46,962 nucleotides of DNA from Prolixibacteraceae bacterium. GTDB taxonomy: Bacteria; Bacteroidota; Bacteroidia; Bacteroidales; Prolixibacteraceae. Within the stretch, counting starts at the first letter, position 1, and every line of letters starts with the position of its first letter. The notes below the pieces were generated by a model that saw only the letters and a program-made list of their open reading frames with translations, searched no databases and was not told the origin of the DNA. The position numbers and the translations under genes are program-made. Below, one piece after another: positions 35,781-43,839 of this stretch. The stretch covers positions 1 to 46,962 of the forward strand of contig WTWZ01000049.1 in assembly GCA_009773765.1 (NCBI GenBank), in the 5' to 3' direction.

Positions 35781-36115
35781 TGTTTCTGCGCAATTTTAAT
35801 TATCAGCAAAATAAACGATTAAACTGTAAAATCATTCACCTATCGAAAGCAATTTTAATGGATTTTAGTAAGTCTAAAATTCTTTGTTGCAATCCAGGGC
35901 TACAAAGGTTAGACCTTTAAAAATAAGGCATATTTCACAATTTAAATAGGTTCAATCCCTGATTTTTAACCGTTAACCCAGAATATGATTATTTATTTAT
36001 AAAATTTTATTTGCTTTAGTCCTGTTTTAATGTCAAACTGTCAACAGGCAATAAAGTCATTTGAAAAATCGTTTTTGACAAAGTTTTTAGTTTAATTTTG
36101 ACAAAAAACAAAATC
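35781..36115. other. intergenic region upstream of coaD
   Basis: This divergent gap is AT-rich with no visible ORF. It holds a possible promoter for coaD: TTTG at 36074-36077 and TAATTTTG at 36093-36100, but with 15 bases between them, shorter than the usual 19-21. Nothing else stands out. Confidence 0.4.
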
Positions 36116-36610
36116 ATGCAAAAAATTGCCATTTTCCCGGGTTCGTTCGACCCGTTTCATGTTGGGCACGAATCTATTGTTCGCCGCGCGCTCCCGCTTT
36201 TTGATAAAATCATTATCATGATTGGCTACAACGTCAATAAAAAGTCATTTTTCCCGATTGAAAACCGCATTAAATGGATAAAGCAGGTTTTTGAAAATGT
36301 TGAAAGGGTAGAAGTGAGATTGCATAACGGATTAACCGTCGATTTTTGCAAGGAAGTTAACGCCGGTTACATTTTGCGTGGGCTCCGCACTTCGGCCGAT
36401 TTTGAATACGAAAGGGCAATTGCCCAGGTGAACAAAAAAATGCACCCCGAAATTGAAACCACATTTCTGTTAACCCTGCCCGAACATACACCCATAAATG
36501 CAACTATCATCCGCGATATTATTTTCCATGGCGGCAATGCCAGTATGTTTTTACCCAAATGCCTTAACTTTGAAGAGTTTACAATAAATGGCAAAAATTC
36601 AAACAGTTAA
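36116..36610 (+). CDS. coaD: phosphopantetheine adenylyltransferase
   Basis: CoaD transfers AMP to 4'-phosphopantetheine, the fourth step of coenzyme A synthesis. The 164-aa protein starts IAIFPGSFDPFHVGHESIV with the HxGH nucleotidyl-transfer site (HVGH), and has ILRGLRTSADFEYERAIAQVNK. The loop usually read as SSTxxRE appears as INATIIRD. The frame opens at a TTG at 36098, inside the promoter box; the ATG at 36116 is the right start. The next gene begins right after the stop. Confidence 0.95.
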   Translation: MQKIAIFPGSFDPFHVGHESIVRRALPLFDKIIIMIGYNVNKKSFFPIENRIKWIKQVFENVERVEVRLHNGLTVDFCKEVNAGYILRGLRTSADFEYERAIAQVNKKMHPEIETTFLLTLPEHTPINATIIRDIIFHGGNASMFLPKCLNFEEFTINGKNSNS

Positions 36611-36611
36611 C

Positions 36612-38024
36612 ATGCGTTTTTTATGTGCATTGCTTTTTGCTTTATTGATATCTCAGTCTGTTTTTGCATTGGTTACCATTGAATGCCACAATCCCGGATA
36701 TGCAGGAAAAAAACTGGAGTTTTACACTTTCTCCGACCCCGTTTCATCTGCAACAAAGAAAGTGTTTACACTCGAATTCGATAAATCAGGGAAATGCATA
36801 AAAACCATTGAAACACAAACCACAGATTTTGTTTTTTGTGATTTTGGTATTTACCGCGGCCTGCTATTTATCGAACCCAACCAGAAAATAGTTCTTCAAC
36901 TTCCACCACCGCGCGAAAAATCGTTTGCCGACCAAAAAAATCCATATTTCGAGCCCGTTTTGTTTTGGTTTATCACCGAACACAACCAGCAGCTCAACAA
37001 TCAGGTAACAGTTTTTACCAACCGCCTCAACCAGTTGACCAACAAATATTTCGACCAGCTCTACTTCAGGCAGTCAAAGCAGATTTACGATTCGGTGTTG
37101 TATTTTATTGAAAAGGAATTTGGACGAATTAAAACTGAACCCTTTCAGTTTCATAAAAAATTATCCCTGAAAATGGTTGAGGTTGATGCTTTCCGTTTAA
37201 AACCAGAAGATTATTCAATACTGTTTGCGGCTATAAAACCACAATTCTGGTTGTACCCGTCATTTACCGATCTTTTCGACAAAACTTTTTCGGGGCAACT
37301 GAGTTTTGATGCAAAATTGGTTAAAGGCGATGAAATTCGCAAAGCAGTAAATCAAGGTAATATTTCGTTTTTAGCCGATCATATCAAAACCAAATACAAA
37401 ATTCAGGGTGAAATGGCGGATCTGGTTTTGTTAAAAATGCTTCATGATGGTTATTATTCGGGAGATTTTTCAAAAAATGCGATTCAGCAAATGATAAAAT
37501 CAGCGCGGTTTACCAGTCACCAAAACCAAATGGTCTGCGAGGCTGCTTCCAATATTTATGATAAAATTACCCATTTACAACCAGGAAGCATAGCTCCTGT
37601 AATTTGTTTGAATAATCAGGAGGGCCAGAAGGCCTGTACGAATCAGGATAGCGGTAAATATAAATACCTCATTTTTGCCGACACCGAGATGGCTGTTTGC
37701 CGCGAGCATTTGAAATACCTGCCGGCCATTCAGCAGAAATACGCTAAAAACATCGAAATATTCATCGTTTTAAGGAACACAGATGCTGCTCAAATGGCTA
37801 AGTTTTTTGCCGAAAACGAAATTCCCGGAATAAAACTGATTGACGAAAACGGCAAATTTACCAATCAGTACAAAGTAAAATCGTTTCCGCAATGCTTTTT
37901 GTTAGACCATTATCACAAAGTAAAATTAGCTTCAGCCAAAGCCCCGCTTGATGGGTTTGAACAACAGTTTGGGGCGTTGCTGAAGCAGGGTTATATGGAT
38001 AAACAGCGAAAACAAGCGAAATAA
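36612..38024 (+). CDS. exported thioredoxin-fold protein lacking the full CxxC
   Basis: The ~470-aa protein has a signal peptide (MRFLCALLFALLISQSVFA), an N-terminal beta domain similar to that of TlpA-like proteins of Bacteroidota (VTIECHNPGYAGKKLEFYTFSD, LLFIEPNQKIVLQLPPP), a helical middle and a C-terminal thioredoxin fold (GSIAPVICL... to the end). At the active-site place the sequence is TEMAVCREHLKYLP: the second cysteine is kept and the first is replaced by Met. The cis-Pro loop reads SFPQCF. A two-cysteine redox reaction is therefore unlikely. An in-frame ATG at 36588 lies inside coaD; the one at 36612 gives the proper signal peptide. Confidence 0.75.
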   Translation: MRFLCALLFALLISQSVFALVTIECHNPGYAGKKLEFYTFSDPVSSATKKVFTLEFDKSGKCIKTIETQTTDFVFCDFGIYRGLLFIEPNQKIVLQLPPPREKSFADQKNPYFEPVLFWFITEHNQQLNNQVTVFTNRLNQLTNKYFDQLYFRQSKQIYDSVLYFIEKEFGRIKTEPFQFHKKLSLKMVEVDAFRLKPEDYSILFAAIKPQFWLYPSFTDLFDKTFSGQLSFDAKLVKGDEIRKAVNQGNISFLADHIKTKYKIQGEMADLVLLKMLHDGYYSGDFSKNAIQQMIKSARFTSHQNQMVCEAASNIYDKITHLQPGSIAPVICLNNQEGQKACTNQDSGKYKYLIFADTEMAVCREHLKYLPAIQQKYAKNIEIFIVLRNTDAAQMAKFFAENEIPGIKLIDENGKFTNQYKVKSFPQCFLLDHYHKVKLASAKAPLDGFEQQFGALLKQGYMDKQRKQAK

Positions 38025-38102
38025 ACAGGCCTGCTGAAAATCCATTTTATATTTTACAATTAGGGATTTATGTCGATATTTGGAATATAAAAGCAAGGAT
38101 TT

Positions 38103-38228
38103 ATGACAAAAGCTAAAATAAAGCTTTCACTAACACTTAATGCAACCAACGAAAAGATTGCCTCACTGAAAACCCGCCCGGAAACCAAAGAAAAGGAGAA
38201 GTTATTGCACGACCATATTTACCGTTAA
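38103..38228 (+). CDS. possible small protein (41 aa)
   Basis: This ORF runs from ATG (38103) to TAA, with AAGGA six bases ahead of the start. The product MTKAKIKLSLTLNATNEKI... ends in LLHDHIYR, is basic and hydrophilic, and has no known motif. It sits alone in the 223-bp gap before the DUF4251 gene. It could also be a gene remnant. Confidence 0.3.
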   Translation: MTKAKIKLSLTLNATNEKIASLKTRPETKEKEKLLHDHIYR

Positions 38229-38247
38229 ACAATTAATATTGAATGTC

Positions 38248-38775
38248 ATGAAGTTTTTAATTTTATCGGTGTTGCTGGCATTTTCGGTAACCGTAACTTA
38301 TGCCCAGAATACTGTAAACAAAAGTAAGAAGCAGTTAAAAGCTAAACAAAAGGCTTGGCAAATGGAGCAAATAAAAACGGTTATCAGGAGCAAAAGTTTT
38401 GTTTTTAAAGCACAAACCGTAATTCCAAAAAACGACAGGACTAAAACCCTTACAGCCGATTTTGGGATAGATGTTAAAAACGACTCCGTTTACTCTTACA
38501 TGCCTTATTTTGGCAACACCTATTCAAGAGATTATTCAAGTTTTAAAAACAGCCCGATGGGTTTTATGCAACCCATTGATAATTACTCCACCAAAAGGAC
38601 CCATTCGGGTTATATGGTTCGGATTAAAGTAAAAAACGGATATGACGTTATTGATTTAACGTTTCATATTTCAAAAACCGGAAATGCGTCTGTCAGCGCT
38701 TCAAGCATTAACCGGCAGGGGATAACCTACACAGGCATAATTCTGATTCCCGTTCCGGCGGAACCTGAAAAATAA
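38248..38775 (+). CDS. exported DUF4251 protein
   Basis: The 175-aa protein has a signal peptide (MKFLILSVLLAFSVTVTYAQ), then a lysine-rich stretch and a beta domain with SKSFVFKAQTVIPKNDRTKTLTADFGIDVKNDSVYSYMPYFGNTY, the DUF4251 signature as I recall it. Function is not known. The frame opens at a TTG at 38239; the ATG at 38248 fits better. It is followed by a tRNA on the other strand. Confidence 0.75.
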   Translation: MKFLILSVLLAFSVTVTYAQNTVNKSKKQLKAKQKAWQMEQIKTVIRSKSFVFKAQTVIPKNDRTKTLTADFGIDVKNDSVYSYMPYFGNTYSRDYSSFKNSPMGFMQPIDNYSTKRTHSGYMVRIKVKNGYDVIDLTFHISKTGNASVSASSINRQGITYTGIILIPVPAEPEK

Positions 38776-38848
38776 AACGGGTGGAACTGATTCTCATTAC
38801 CTGATTAATTCAGAATAAAATGTTTTGCAGCTTGTGCCGGTTAAGTGC

Positions 38849-38886
38849 AAAAAAAAACCAGTTACAAACAAATTCGTAAATGGTTC
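38849..38886 (-). terminator. Rho-independent terminator after tRNA-Gln(CUG)
   Basis: On the minus strand AACCA-TTTAC and GTAAC-TGGTT pair (one mismatch) around a 10-base loop and are followed by a run of eight or nine T. It begins about 10 bases after the tRNA 3' end. Confidence 0.65.
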
Positions 38887-38895
38887 ATTTTTTTG

Positions 38896-38968
38896 TTGTC
38901 CTGTCAGGTTTCGAACCTGAACTCTTCTGATTCAGAGTCAGACGTGTTGCCAATTACACCACAGGACA
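38896..38968 (-). tRNA. tRNA-Gln (anticodon CUG)
   Basis: The 73-nt cloverleaf on the minus strand has a 7-bp acceptor stem TGTCCTG/CAGGACA with discriminator A, a D arm in GTGTAATTGGCAACAC, an anticodon arm TCTGA-CTCTGAA-TCAGA with CTG at positions 34-36 (codon CAG), and a T arm TCAGG-TTCGAAA-CCTGA. CCA is not encoded. Closely similar to the second tRNA-Gln at 40489. Confidence 0.95.
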
Positions 38969-38980
38969 ATAAATTTCCCG

Positions 38981-38988
38981 CAAAAATA
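38981..38988 (-). promoter_or_regulatory. -7 box of tRNA-Gln(CUG) (TATTTTTG)
   Basis: TATTTTTG on the minus strand lies 13 bases before the tRNA 5' end. The same longer context, TATATTTTTGC, lies upstream of the second tRNA-Gln, which supports it. Confidence 0.55.
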
Positions 38989-39091
38989 TAAATTTTCCCG
39001 ATTTATATTCACACAATAAACGGATTGCATTATTTTTACCTTTCAAAATAAAAAATACTCTAAAATTAATTTTAACACAAAAAATAGTAAA

Positions 39092-40027
39092 ATGAAAACA
39101 GAGCAAAAAAGAAGGGATTTTCTGAAAATTTCAGCGGCAGGCGCGCTGGGGGTTATTGCACTTGGCCCAATGGCCTGTAAACCAGGGGCGAAACAGGCTG
39201 CGCAACCATTAGCGGTTGACCGCAAAAGTTTTGGTGTGGGAATACAGTTATACACTATTCGCGATGCGATGGATGCCGATAAACTGGGCTCACTGAAAAA
39301 ATTATCGGATATGGGTTACAAATACCTTGAACTTGCCAATTATGCCGATGGTAAATTTTATGGTTATACCCCTGCTGAATTTAAAAAGATAGTAAACGAT
39401 TTGGGAATGGAAATCATAAGTAGCCATACCAGTGTTGAAGCTGCCGGAATAACAAGTGAAAGCGCTAAAAAAATGGCCGATGATCATGCTGCACTCGGCG
39501 TGAAATATTGTGTTCAACCATGGGTTGAGGAAGTTGATCGCAACATTGAATCGTACAAAAGAATGATTGCCGACTGGAACGAAGTTGGAAAAGTAATGAA
39601 AGAAGTTGGAATTCAGTTTGGATACCACAATCACAACTTCGAATTTGCCAATTTGGATGGCATTATCCCTTATTACGACATTTTTATGCCCGAAATGGAT
39701 GCCGATTTAATTACCATGGAACTCGACATGTACTGGGCCACTAAAGCCGGACAGGATCCTGTTGAGATGTTTAACAAATACCCTGGCCGTTTCCAGTTGT
39801 TCCATTTTAAAGATATGGCGCAGCAAAGCGAACCCTTCTTTGATGTAATAAAAGATGATATTACATCGGTTGGGGCCGGACTTATTGATTTTAAAAGAAT
39901 TTATGCAGCCCGCGAAACTGCAGGAATGAAGTACTTTTTTGTTGAAGATGACAATCAGGGAAATGGTAAACCTTTTGAAGCAGTGGAAATCAGCATCAGC
40001 AATCTGACAACCAAAATTTTAGTATAA
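39092..40027 (+). CDS. exported sugar-phosphate isomerase/epimerase-like TIM-barrel protein
   Basis: The 311-aa protein begins with a Tat-like start (KRRDFLKISAAGALGVIALG) and a lipobox-like PMACK, so it is probably a Tat-exported lipoprotein. The rest is an AP-endonuclease-2/xylose-isomerase TIM barrel: VGIQLYTIRDAM, GYKYLELANY, IISSHTSVEAA, FGYHNHNFEF, LITMELDMYWATKAG, FQLFHFKDM and FFVEDDNQG. The metal ligands (E in ELDMYW, H in HNHNF, H in LFHFKD, E in FVEDD) are present. Related exported proteins are known to act on glycosides or keto-sugars; here the substrate is unknown. Followed by a terminator and by the remains of a YiaK-type reductase gene. Confidence 0.87.
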   Translation: MKTEQKRRDFLKISAAGALGVIALGPMACKPGAKQAAQPLAVDRKSFGVGIQLYTIRDAMDADKLGSLKKLSDMGYKYLELANYADGKFYGYTPAEFKKIVNDLGMEIISSHTSVEAAGITSESAKKMADDHAALGVKYCVQPWVEEVDRNIESYKRMIADWNEVGKVMKEVGIQFGYHNHNFEFANLDGIIPYYDIFMPEMDADLITMELDMYWATKAGQDPVEMFNKYPGRFQLFHFKDMAQQSEPFFDVIKDDITSVGAGLIDFKRIYAARETAGMKYFFVEDDNQGNGKPFEAVEISISNLTTKILV

Positions 40028-40050
40028 AACAAAAACAGTTTATCCAGGAA

Positions 40051-40083
40051 AAGGAATCCAGATGGTTTTGGATTCCTTTTTTT
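40051..40083 (+). terminator. Rho-independent terminator after the isomerase-like gene
   Basis: AAGGAATCCA and TGGATTCCTT pair perfectly around an 8-base loop and are followed by a T run to 40083. It stands 24 bases after the stop of the gene. Confidence 0.85.
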
Positions 40084-40150
40084 GTGCCTAAAACTTCCTT
40101 TAAAGTTTCGGTTAACTTTAACGTTTTAAGATTCAGAAAAAATTTAAAAC

Positions 40151-40411
40151 ATGTTAAATAATGACAAGGAGGGAAACCTGACGGATGTACCCGGTACAAT
40201 TGAAGAATCATGGAGAATTTTACCGATGGGATACTGAAAAGGTTCAGGGTTCGCGATTCTTTTGGATATCATATCTGCTCTTCTTTCAAACTGACATTCA
40301 ACAGCCGGTATTGATAATGTGGGTAAAGGCAGTTGCAACCAGGTTTTTATTGCCATCGGCCCGTTAAAAATTAATACTCAGGAATTTATAGATAATTTGG
40401 GAAAAGGTTAA
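40151..40411 (+). pseudogene. C-terminal remnant of a YiaK/DlgD-type (Ldh_2 family) reductase with two in-frame TGA codons
   Basis: Eighty-six codons in one frame read as the end of an Ldh_2-family NAD(P)H reductase of the 2,3-diketo-L-gulonate reductase type: NNDKEGNLTDVPGTIEESWR, then ILPMGY, stop, KGSGFAILLDIISALLSN, stop, HSTAGIDNVGKGSCNQVFIAIGPLKI, ending IDNLGKG-TAA. In E. coli YiaK the matching part is RRILPMGYWKGSGMSIVLD (from recall), so the first TGA (40235-40237) replaces TGG for Trp and the second (40292-40294) a Gly-like position, GGA. No N-terminal two thirds are seen. The fragment is very young: no frameshifts yet. Confidence 0.7.
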
Positions 40412-40444
40412 GCTACTATCAAAAAAGTAGTTACCCTTTTGCCT

Positions 40445-40478
40445 AAAAAAAAAGAGAACCCATTTTAAAACCAGATTC
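40445..40478 (-). terminator. possible terminator after tRNA-Gln(UUG)
   Basis: On the minus strand GAATCT and GGGTTC pair (with G-U pairs) around an 11-base loop and are followed by TCTTTTTTTTT. It starts 11 bases after the tRNA 3' end. The stem is weak. Confidence 0.4.
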
Positions 40479-40488
40479 CCTTCTTTAG

Positions 40489-40561
40489 TTGACCTGCCTA
40501 GGCTCGAACTAGGACTCTTCTGAACCAAAATCAGACGTGTTGCCAGTTACACCACAGGTCA
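40489..40561 (-). tRNA. tRNA-Gln (anticodon UUG)
   Basis: This is a 73-nt cloverleaf with acceptor stem TGACCTG/CAGGTCA and discriminator A, a D arm GTGTAACTGGCAACAC, an anticodon arm TCTGA-TTTTGGT-TCAGA with TTG at 34-36 (codon CAA) and a T arm CCTAG-TTCGAGC-CTAGG. CCA is not encoded. Confidence 0.95.
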
Positions 40562-40592
40562 GTCCTTATTTGTCTTTTTGCTAAAGACGGTG

Positions 40593-40600
40593 CAAAAATA
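40593..40600 (-). promoter_or_regulatory. -7 box of tRNA-Gln(UUG) (TATTTTTG)
   Basis: TATTTTTG on the minus strand, 32 bases before the tRNA, in the same TATATTTTTGC context as for tRNA-Gln(CUG). Confidence 0.5.
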
Positions 40601-40708
40601 TAATTTTTTTTCTTTTCACTGTCTTCCTGTGTTTTTTTTTCGTTTTAGTCCTAATTGTTTAATGTACCTATTTCTAAAAACGGGGAATATCAAATATTTT
40701 TAAAACCC

Positions 40709-40716
40709 TATATTTG
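40709..40716 (+). promoter_or_regulatory. -7 box candidate for the DUF2723 gene (TATATTTG)
   Basis: TATATTTG matches the consensus exactly and is 24 bases before the ATG. No TTTG lies 19-21 bases upstream of it. Confidence 0.5.
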
Positions 40717-40739
40717 CACGTGTTCAAAAAAAAGCAATC

Positions 40740-43700
40740 ATGCAAAAAACAACAATAATCAACAATATTCTGGGGTGGTCAGTATTTCTGACTGCAGCAA
40801 TTACCTATTTTGTAACGCTTGAACCAACTGCAAGTTGGTGGGATTGCAGCGAATTTATTACCAGCGCATTTAAGCTTGAAGTGGGGCATCCTCCCGGCGC
40901 GCCGTTACACATGATTTTAGGAAGGGTTTTCACGCTTTTTGCCGCCGATAGCAGTAAGGCAGCGTATATGGTAAATGCTTTGTCGGCAATTGCCAGTGCT
41001 GCAACAGTAATGTTGTTGTACTGGAGCATTGTTCACCTTGCCCGGAAACTTTTTTCGACGAATGAACTGTCGAAAGGCGAACAAATTGCTGTTTGGGGCA
41101 GCGGTTTGGTTGGCGCCCTGGCCTTTGCTTTTACCGATTCGTTTTGGTATTCGGCAGTGGAGGGTGAAGTTTATGCGCTTTCCTCCTTTTTTACAGCCGC
41201 CGTTTTCTGGGCTATTCTGAAATGGGAAAATGTTGCCGGCGAACCGAATGGCAACCGGTGGTTAATTCTGATTGCTTATCTGATGGGATTGTCAACCGGG
41301 GTGCATTTGCTTAATCTTCTGGCAATTCCCGCAATTGGGCTCGTTTACTACTTCAAAATCTATAAGTTTTCGTGGAAAGGCGCTATTACTGCCCTGGTAA
41401 TTTCTATAGGTATTTTAGGATCAATACAATATATTATTATTCCAGGAGTTCCACGACTGGCGTTTGTTTTCGATAAACTGTTTGTAAACAGTTTTGGGCT
41501 TCCTTTTAATTCAGGGGTTTTGTTTCTGATGGCCTTATTTATTGCAGCGTCGGTTTGGGCGGTGAGATTTACAGCCAAGAAAAACATGGTATTGATGAAT
41601 ACAGCCGTTACTGTGGTGATTGTGATATTAATAGGCTATTCCACTTTTGCCACAATTATCATTCGTGCTGTGGCAAATCCGCCAATGAACCAAAATCACC
41701 CCGATAATGCTTTCGCCCTTTTGCGCTATTTAAACCGCGAACAATATGGCGACAGGCCTTTGTTTTACGGACATTATTACAATGCCCCGGCAATTGCCAA
41801 TATCAACGAAAAAGCCCAATATAATAAAGTGGACGGTAAATATAAAGTAACCGGGACACTTTCAGGTGGAACAAAATATGAGCCCAAAATGGAAACATTT
41901 TTTCCGAGAATGTACAGTACAAATCCCAACCATGTTAGCGCGTACAAGGAATGGGGAAGAATTAAGGGAAGAGCTGTCCGGGTTCGCGATGGCGGAGAAG
42001 TAAAAACATTAATGAAACCAACTTTTACTGAAAATATCCGGTTTTTTATTACCTATCAGATAGGGCACATGTACATGCGGTATTTTATGTGGAATTTTGT
42101 TGGCCGCCAGAACGATGTTCAGGGACATGGCAGTTTTATACATGGAAACTGGATTAGCGGAATTGATTTTCTGGATAGTCAGAAAGTTGGTCCCCGCGAT
42201 AAAATGCCATATTTCATGAAAAATGACCCAAGCCGGAATACCTACTTTTTTTTGCCCCTGCTTTTTGGTTTAATAGGGATGTTTTACCAATATAACCGGG
42301 GCAAAAGCGGAAAGGAAGGTTTTTCAGTAACAATGCTGCTGTTTTTTTTTACCGGACTTGCAATTATAGTTTACCTGAACCAAACTCCCTACCAGCCGCG
42401 CGAACGCGATTATGCATATACCGGCTCGTTTTATGCGTTTGCCATTTGGATTGGGCTTGCAGTTCCGGCTTTGTATCCGATGGTTCAAAAAATATTAATA
42501 GGTACTGCCGGGGCAGTTGTCGTTACCGGAATTTCGCTTGTTTTAGTGCCAGGAATACTGGTATCGCAGAACTTCAAAGATCACGATCGATCAGGACGTT
42601 ACATGGCCCGCGATTACGCCGTCAATTACCTTGAATCGTGTGCGCCCAACGCCATTCTATTTACTTATGGCGACAACGATACTTTTCCGCTTTGGTATGT
42701 GCAGGAAGTTGAAGGGGTGCGGCCTGACATCAAAATTATCAATATAAGTTATCTTGGAATGGACTGGTACATTACCCAGCACCGGATGGCTTCCAACGAT
42801 GCCGCACCAATTCCTTTTTCGTTTGAAAAAGAACAATATTACATGGGCCGCAGGGACGCAGTTTTGTTTCATGAACGAATAAAAGGCTCCATAGAACTTA
42901 GCGAAGCAATGAAGTTTTTAGGCAGCGATGATGAACGCACAAAAGTTCAGGTGGTTAGCGGAGAAAAAATGGACTTTCTGCCATCGCGCAGTTTTCACAT
43001 CACCGTTGACAAGAAAAAAGTTTTGGAATCCGGTACGGTTAAACCCGCAGATGAACCATTAATTGTTGATTCGGTAAAATTCAGAATAAATAATAGTTAT
43101 ATAACAAAAAGCGAGATGTCAGTCTTAAACATCATTGCTGCAAACAACTGGGAGCGCCCCATTTATATTAACCATAGTTTATTGTATTCAAACAACATAT
43201 TTTTTCTCGATTATTTGCAGTTTGAAGGCCTTGCCTATCGCTTTGTGCCCATTGAAACGAAAGGAGGAGGCATGAACAGGGGAAGGATAGATGCTGAAAT
43301 TTTATATGATAACGTGATGAATAAATTTGTATGGGGAAATGTAAACGACCCTGACATTTATCTTGACGAATACAATAAAAAGGCGATAAATATTATTCAG
43401 GCGCGTTACATGTTTGCCCGTTTGGCCCAGGCGCTTATTGATAAAGGGGATAACGCGCGGGCAGTTAAAGTACTCGACAGAATGTTTGAAGTTTTCCCCA
43501 ACGAAAAAATGCCGTTAACATACGATTCTTTCCCTGCCGTTGAATTGTATTATCGCACAGGAGAAACGGAAAAGGCAAATAACCTTGTAAAGGTCCTATC
43601 GAAAAACAGTTTCGATATGCTTGGGTATTATTTCAGCCTGCCCGGCCATTTTGCTGGTGCAATTGAAGAAGAACAAAATCGCGAGATGTCGCTTGTCAAT

Positions 43701-43808
43701 AACATGTTAATCCTTACCAAACGTTACGAACAGGAGGCGCTTAACAAAGAAATTACCAATAAACTCGACGAAATAATCAAAGGCCTGGAAAATAAAATGG
43801 GTTCTTAG
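40740..43808 (+). CDS. DUF2723 membrane protein (GT-C-like, protein O-glycosylation candidate)
   Basis: The 1022-aa protein begins with the DUF2723 hallmark LEPTASWWDCSEFITSAFKLEVGHPPGAPLHMILGR, where the D and E in the first periplasmic loop resemble the catalytic pair of GT-C enzymes. About ten to twelve helices are followed, after residue ~570, by a large soluble domain that includes FTYGDNDTFPLWYVQEVEGVRPDIKIINISYLGMDWY and TPR-like helices at the end (AQALIDKGDNARAVKVLDRMF). The family is widespread and conserved in Bacteroidota and has been linked with glycosylation; I cannot name its substrate. A POT transporter gene follows after 31 bp. Confidence 0.85.
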   Translation: MQKTTIINNILGWSVFLTAAITYFVTLEPTASWWDCSEFITSAFKLEVGHPPGAPLHMILGRVFTLFAADSSKAAYMVNALSAIASAATVMLLYWSIVHLARKLFSTNELSKGEQIAVWGSGLVGALAFAFTDSFWYSAVEGEVYALSSFFTAAVFWAILKWENVAGEPNGNRWLILIAYLMGLSTGVHLLNLLAIPAIGLVYYFKIYKFSWKGAITALVISIGILGSIQYIIIPGVPRLAFVFDKLFVNSFGLPFNSGVLFLMALFIAASVWAVRFTAKKNMVLMNTAVTVVIVILIGYSTFATIIIRAVANPPMNQNHPDNAFALLRYLNREQYGDRPLFYGHYYNAPAIANINEKAQYNKVDGKYKVTGTLSGGTKYEPKMETFFPRMYSTNPNHVSAYKEWGRIKGRAVRVRDGGEVKTLMKPTFTENIRFFITYQIGHMYMRYFMWNFVGRQNDVQGHGSFIHGNWISGIDFLDSQKVGPRDKMPYFMKNDPSRNTYFFLPLLFGLIGMFYQYNRGKSGKEGFSVTMLLFFFTGLAIIVYLNQTPYQPRERDYAYTGSFYAFAIWIGLAVPALYPMVQKILIGTAGAVVVTGISLVLVPGILVSQNFKDHDRSGRYMARDYAVNYLESCAPNAILFTYGDNDTFPLWYVQEVEGVRPDIKIINISYLGMDWYITQHRMASNDAAPIPFSFEKEQYYMGRRDAVLFHERIKGSIELSEAMKFLGSDDERTKVQVVSGEKMDFLPSRSFHITVDKKKVLESGTVKPADEPLIVDSVKFRINNSYITKSEMSVLNIIAANNWERPIYINHSLLYSNNIFFLDYLQFEGLAYRFVPIETKGGGMNRGRIDAEILYDNVMNKFVWGNVNDPDIYLDEYNKKAINIIQARYMFARLAQALIDKGDNARAVKVLDRMFEVFPNEKMPLTYDSFPAVELYYRTGETEKANNLVKVLSKNSFDMLGYYFSLPGHFAGAIEEEQNREMSLVNNMLILTKRYEQEALNKEITNKLDEIIKGLENKMGS

Positions 43809-43839
43809 ATATTATTACATACGCATAAATATCAATTCA

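Noticed and set aside
38776-38895. Small ORF or ncRNA between the DUF4251 gene and tRNA-Gln
   Set aside because: Apart from the terminator nothing with structure or coding bias was seen.
40151-40411. UGA read as Trp or Gly (alternative genetic code)
   Set aside because: ruvC, ctaB, ccoNO and the GT2 gene at 30085 end in TGA at the expected ends, so TGA is a normal stop here.
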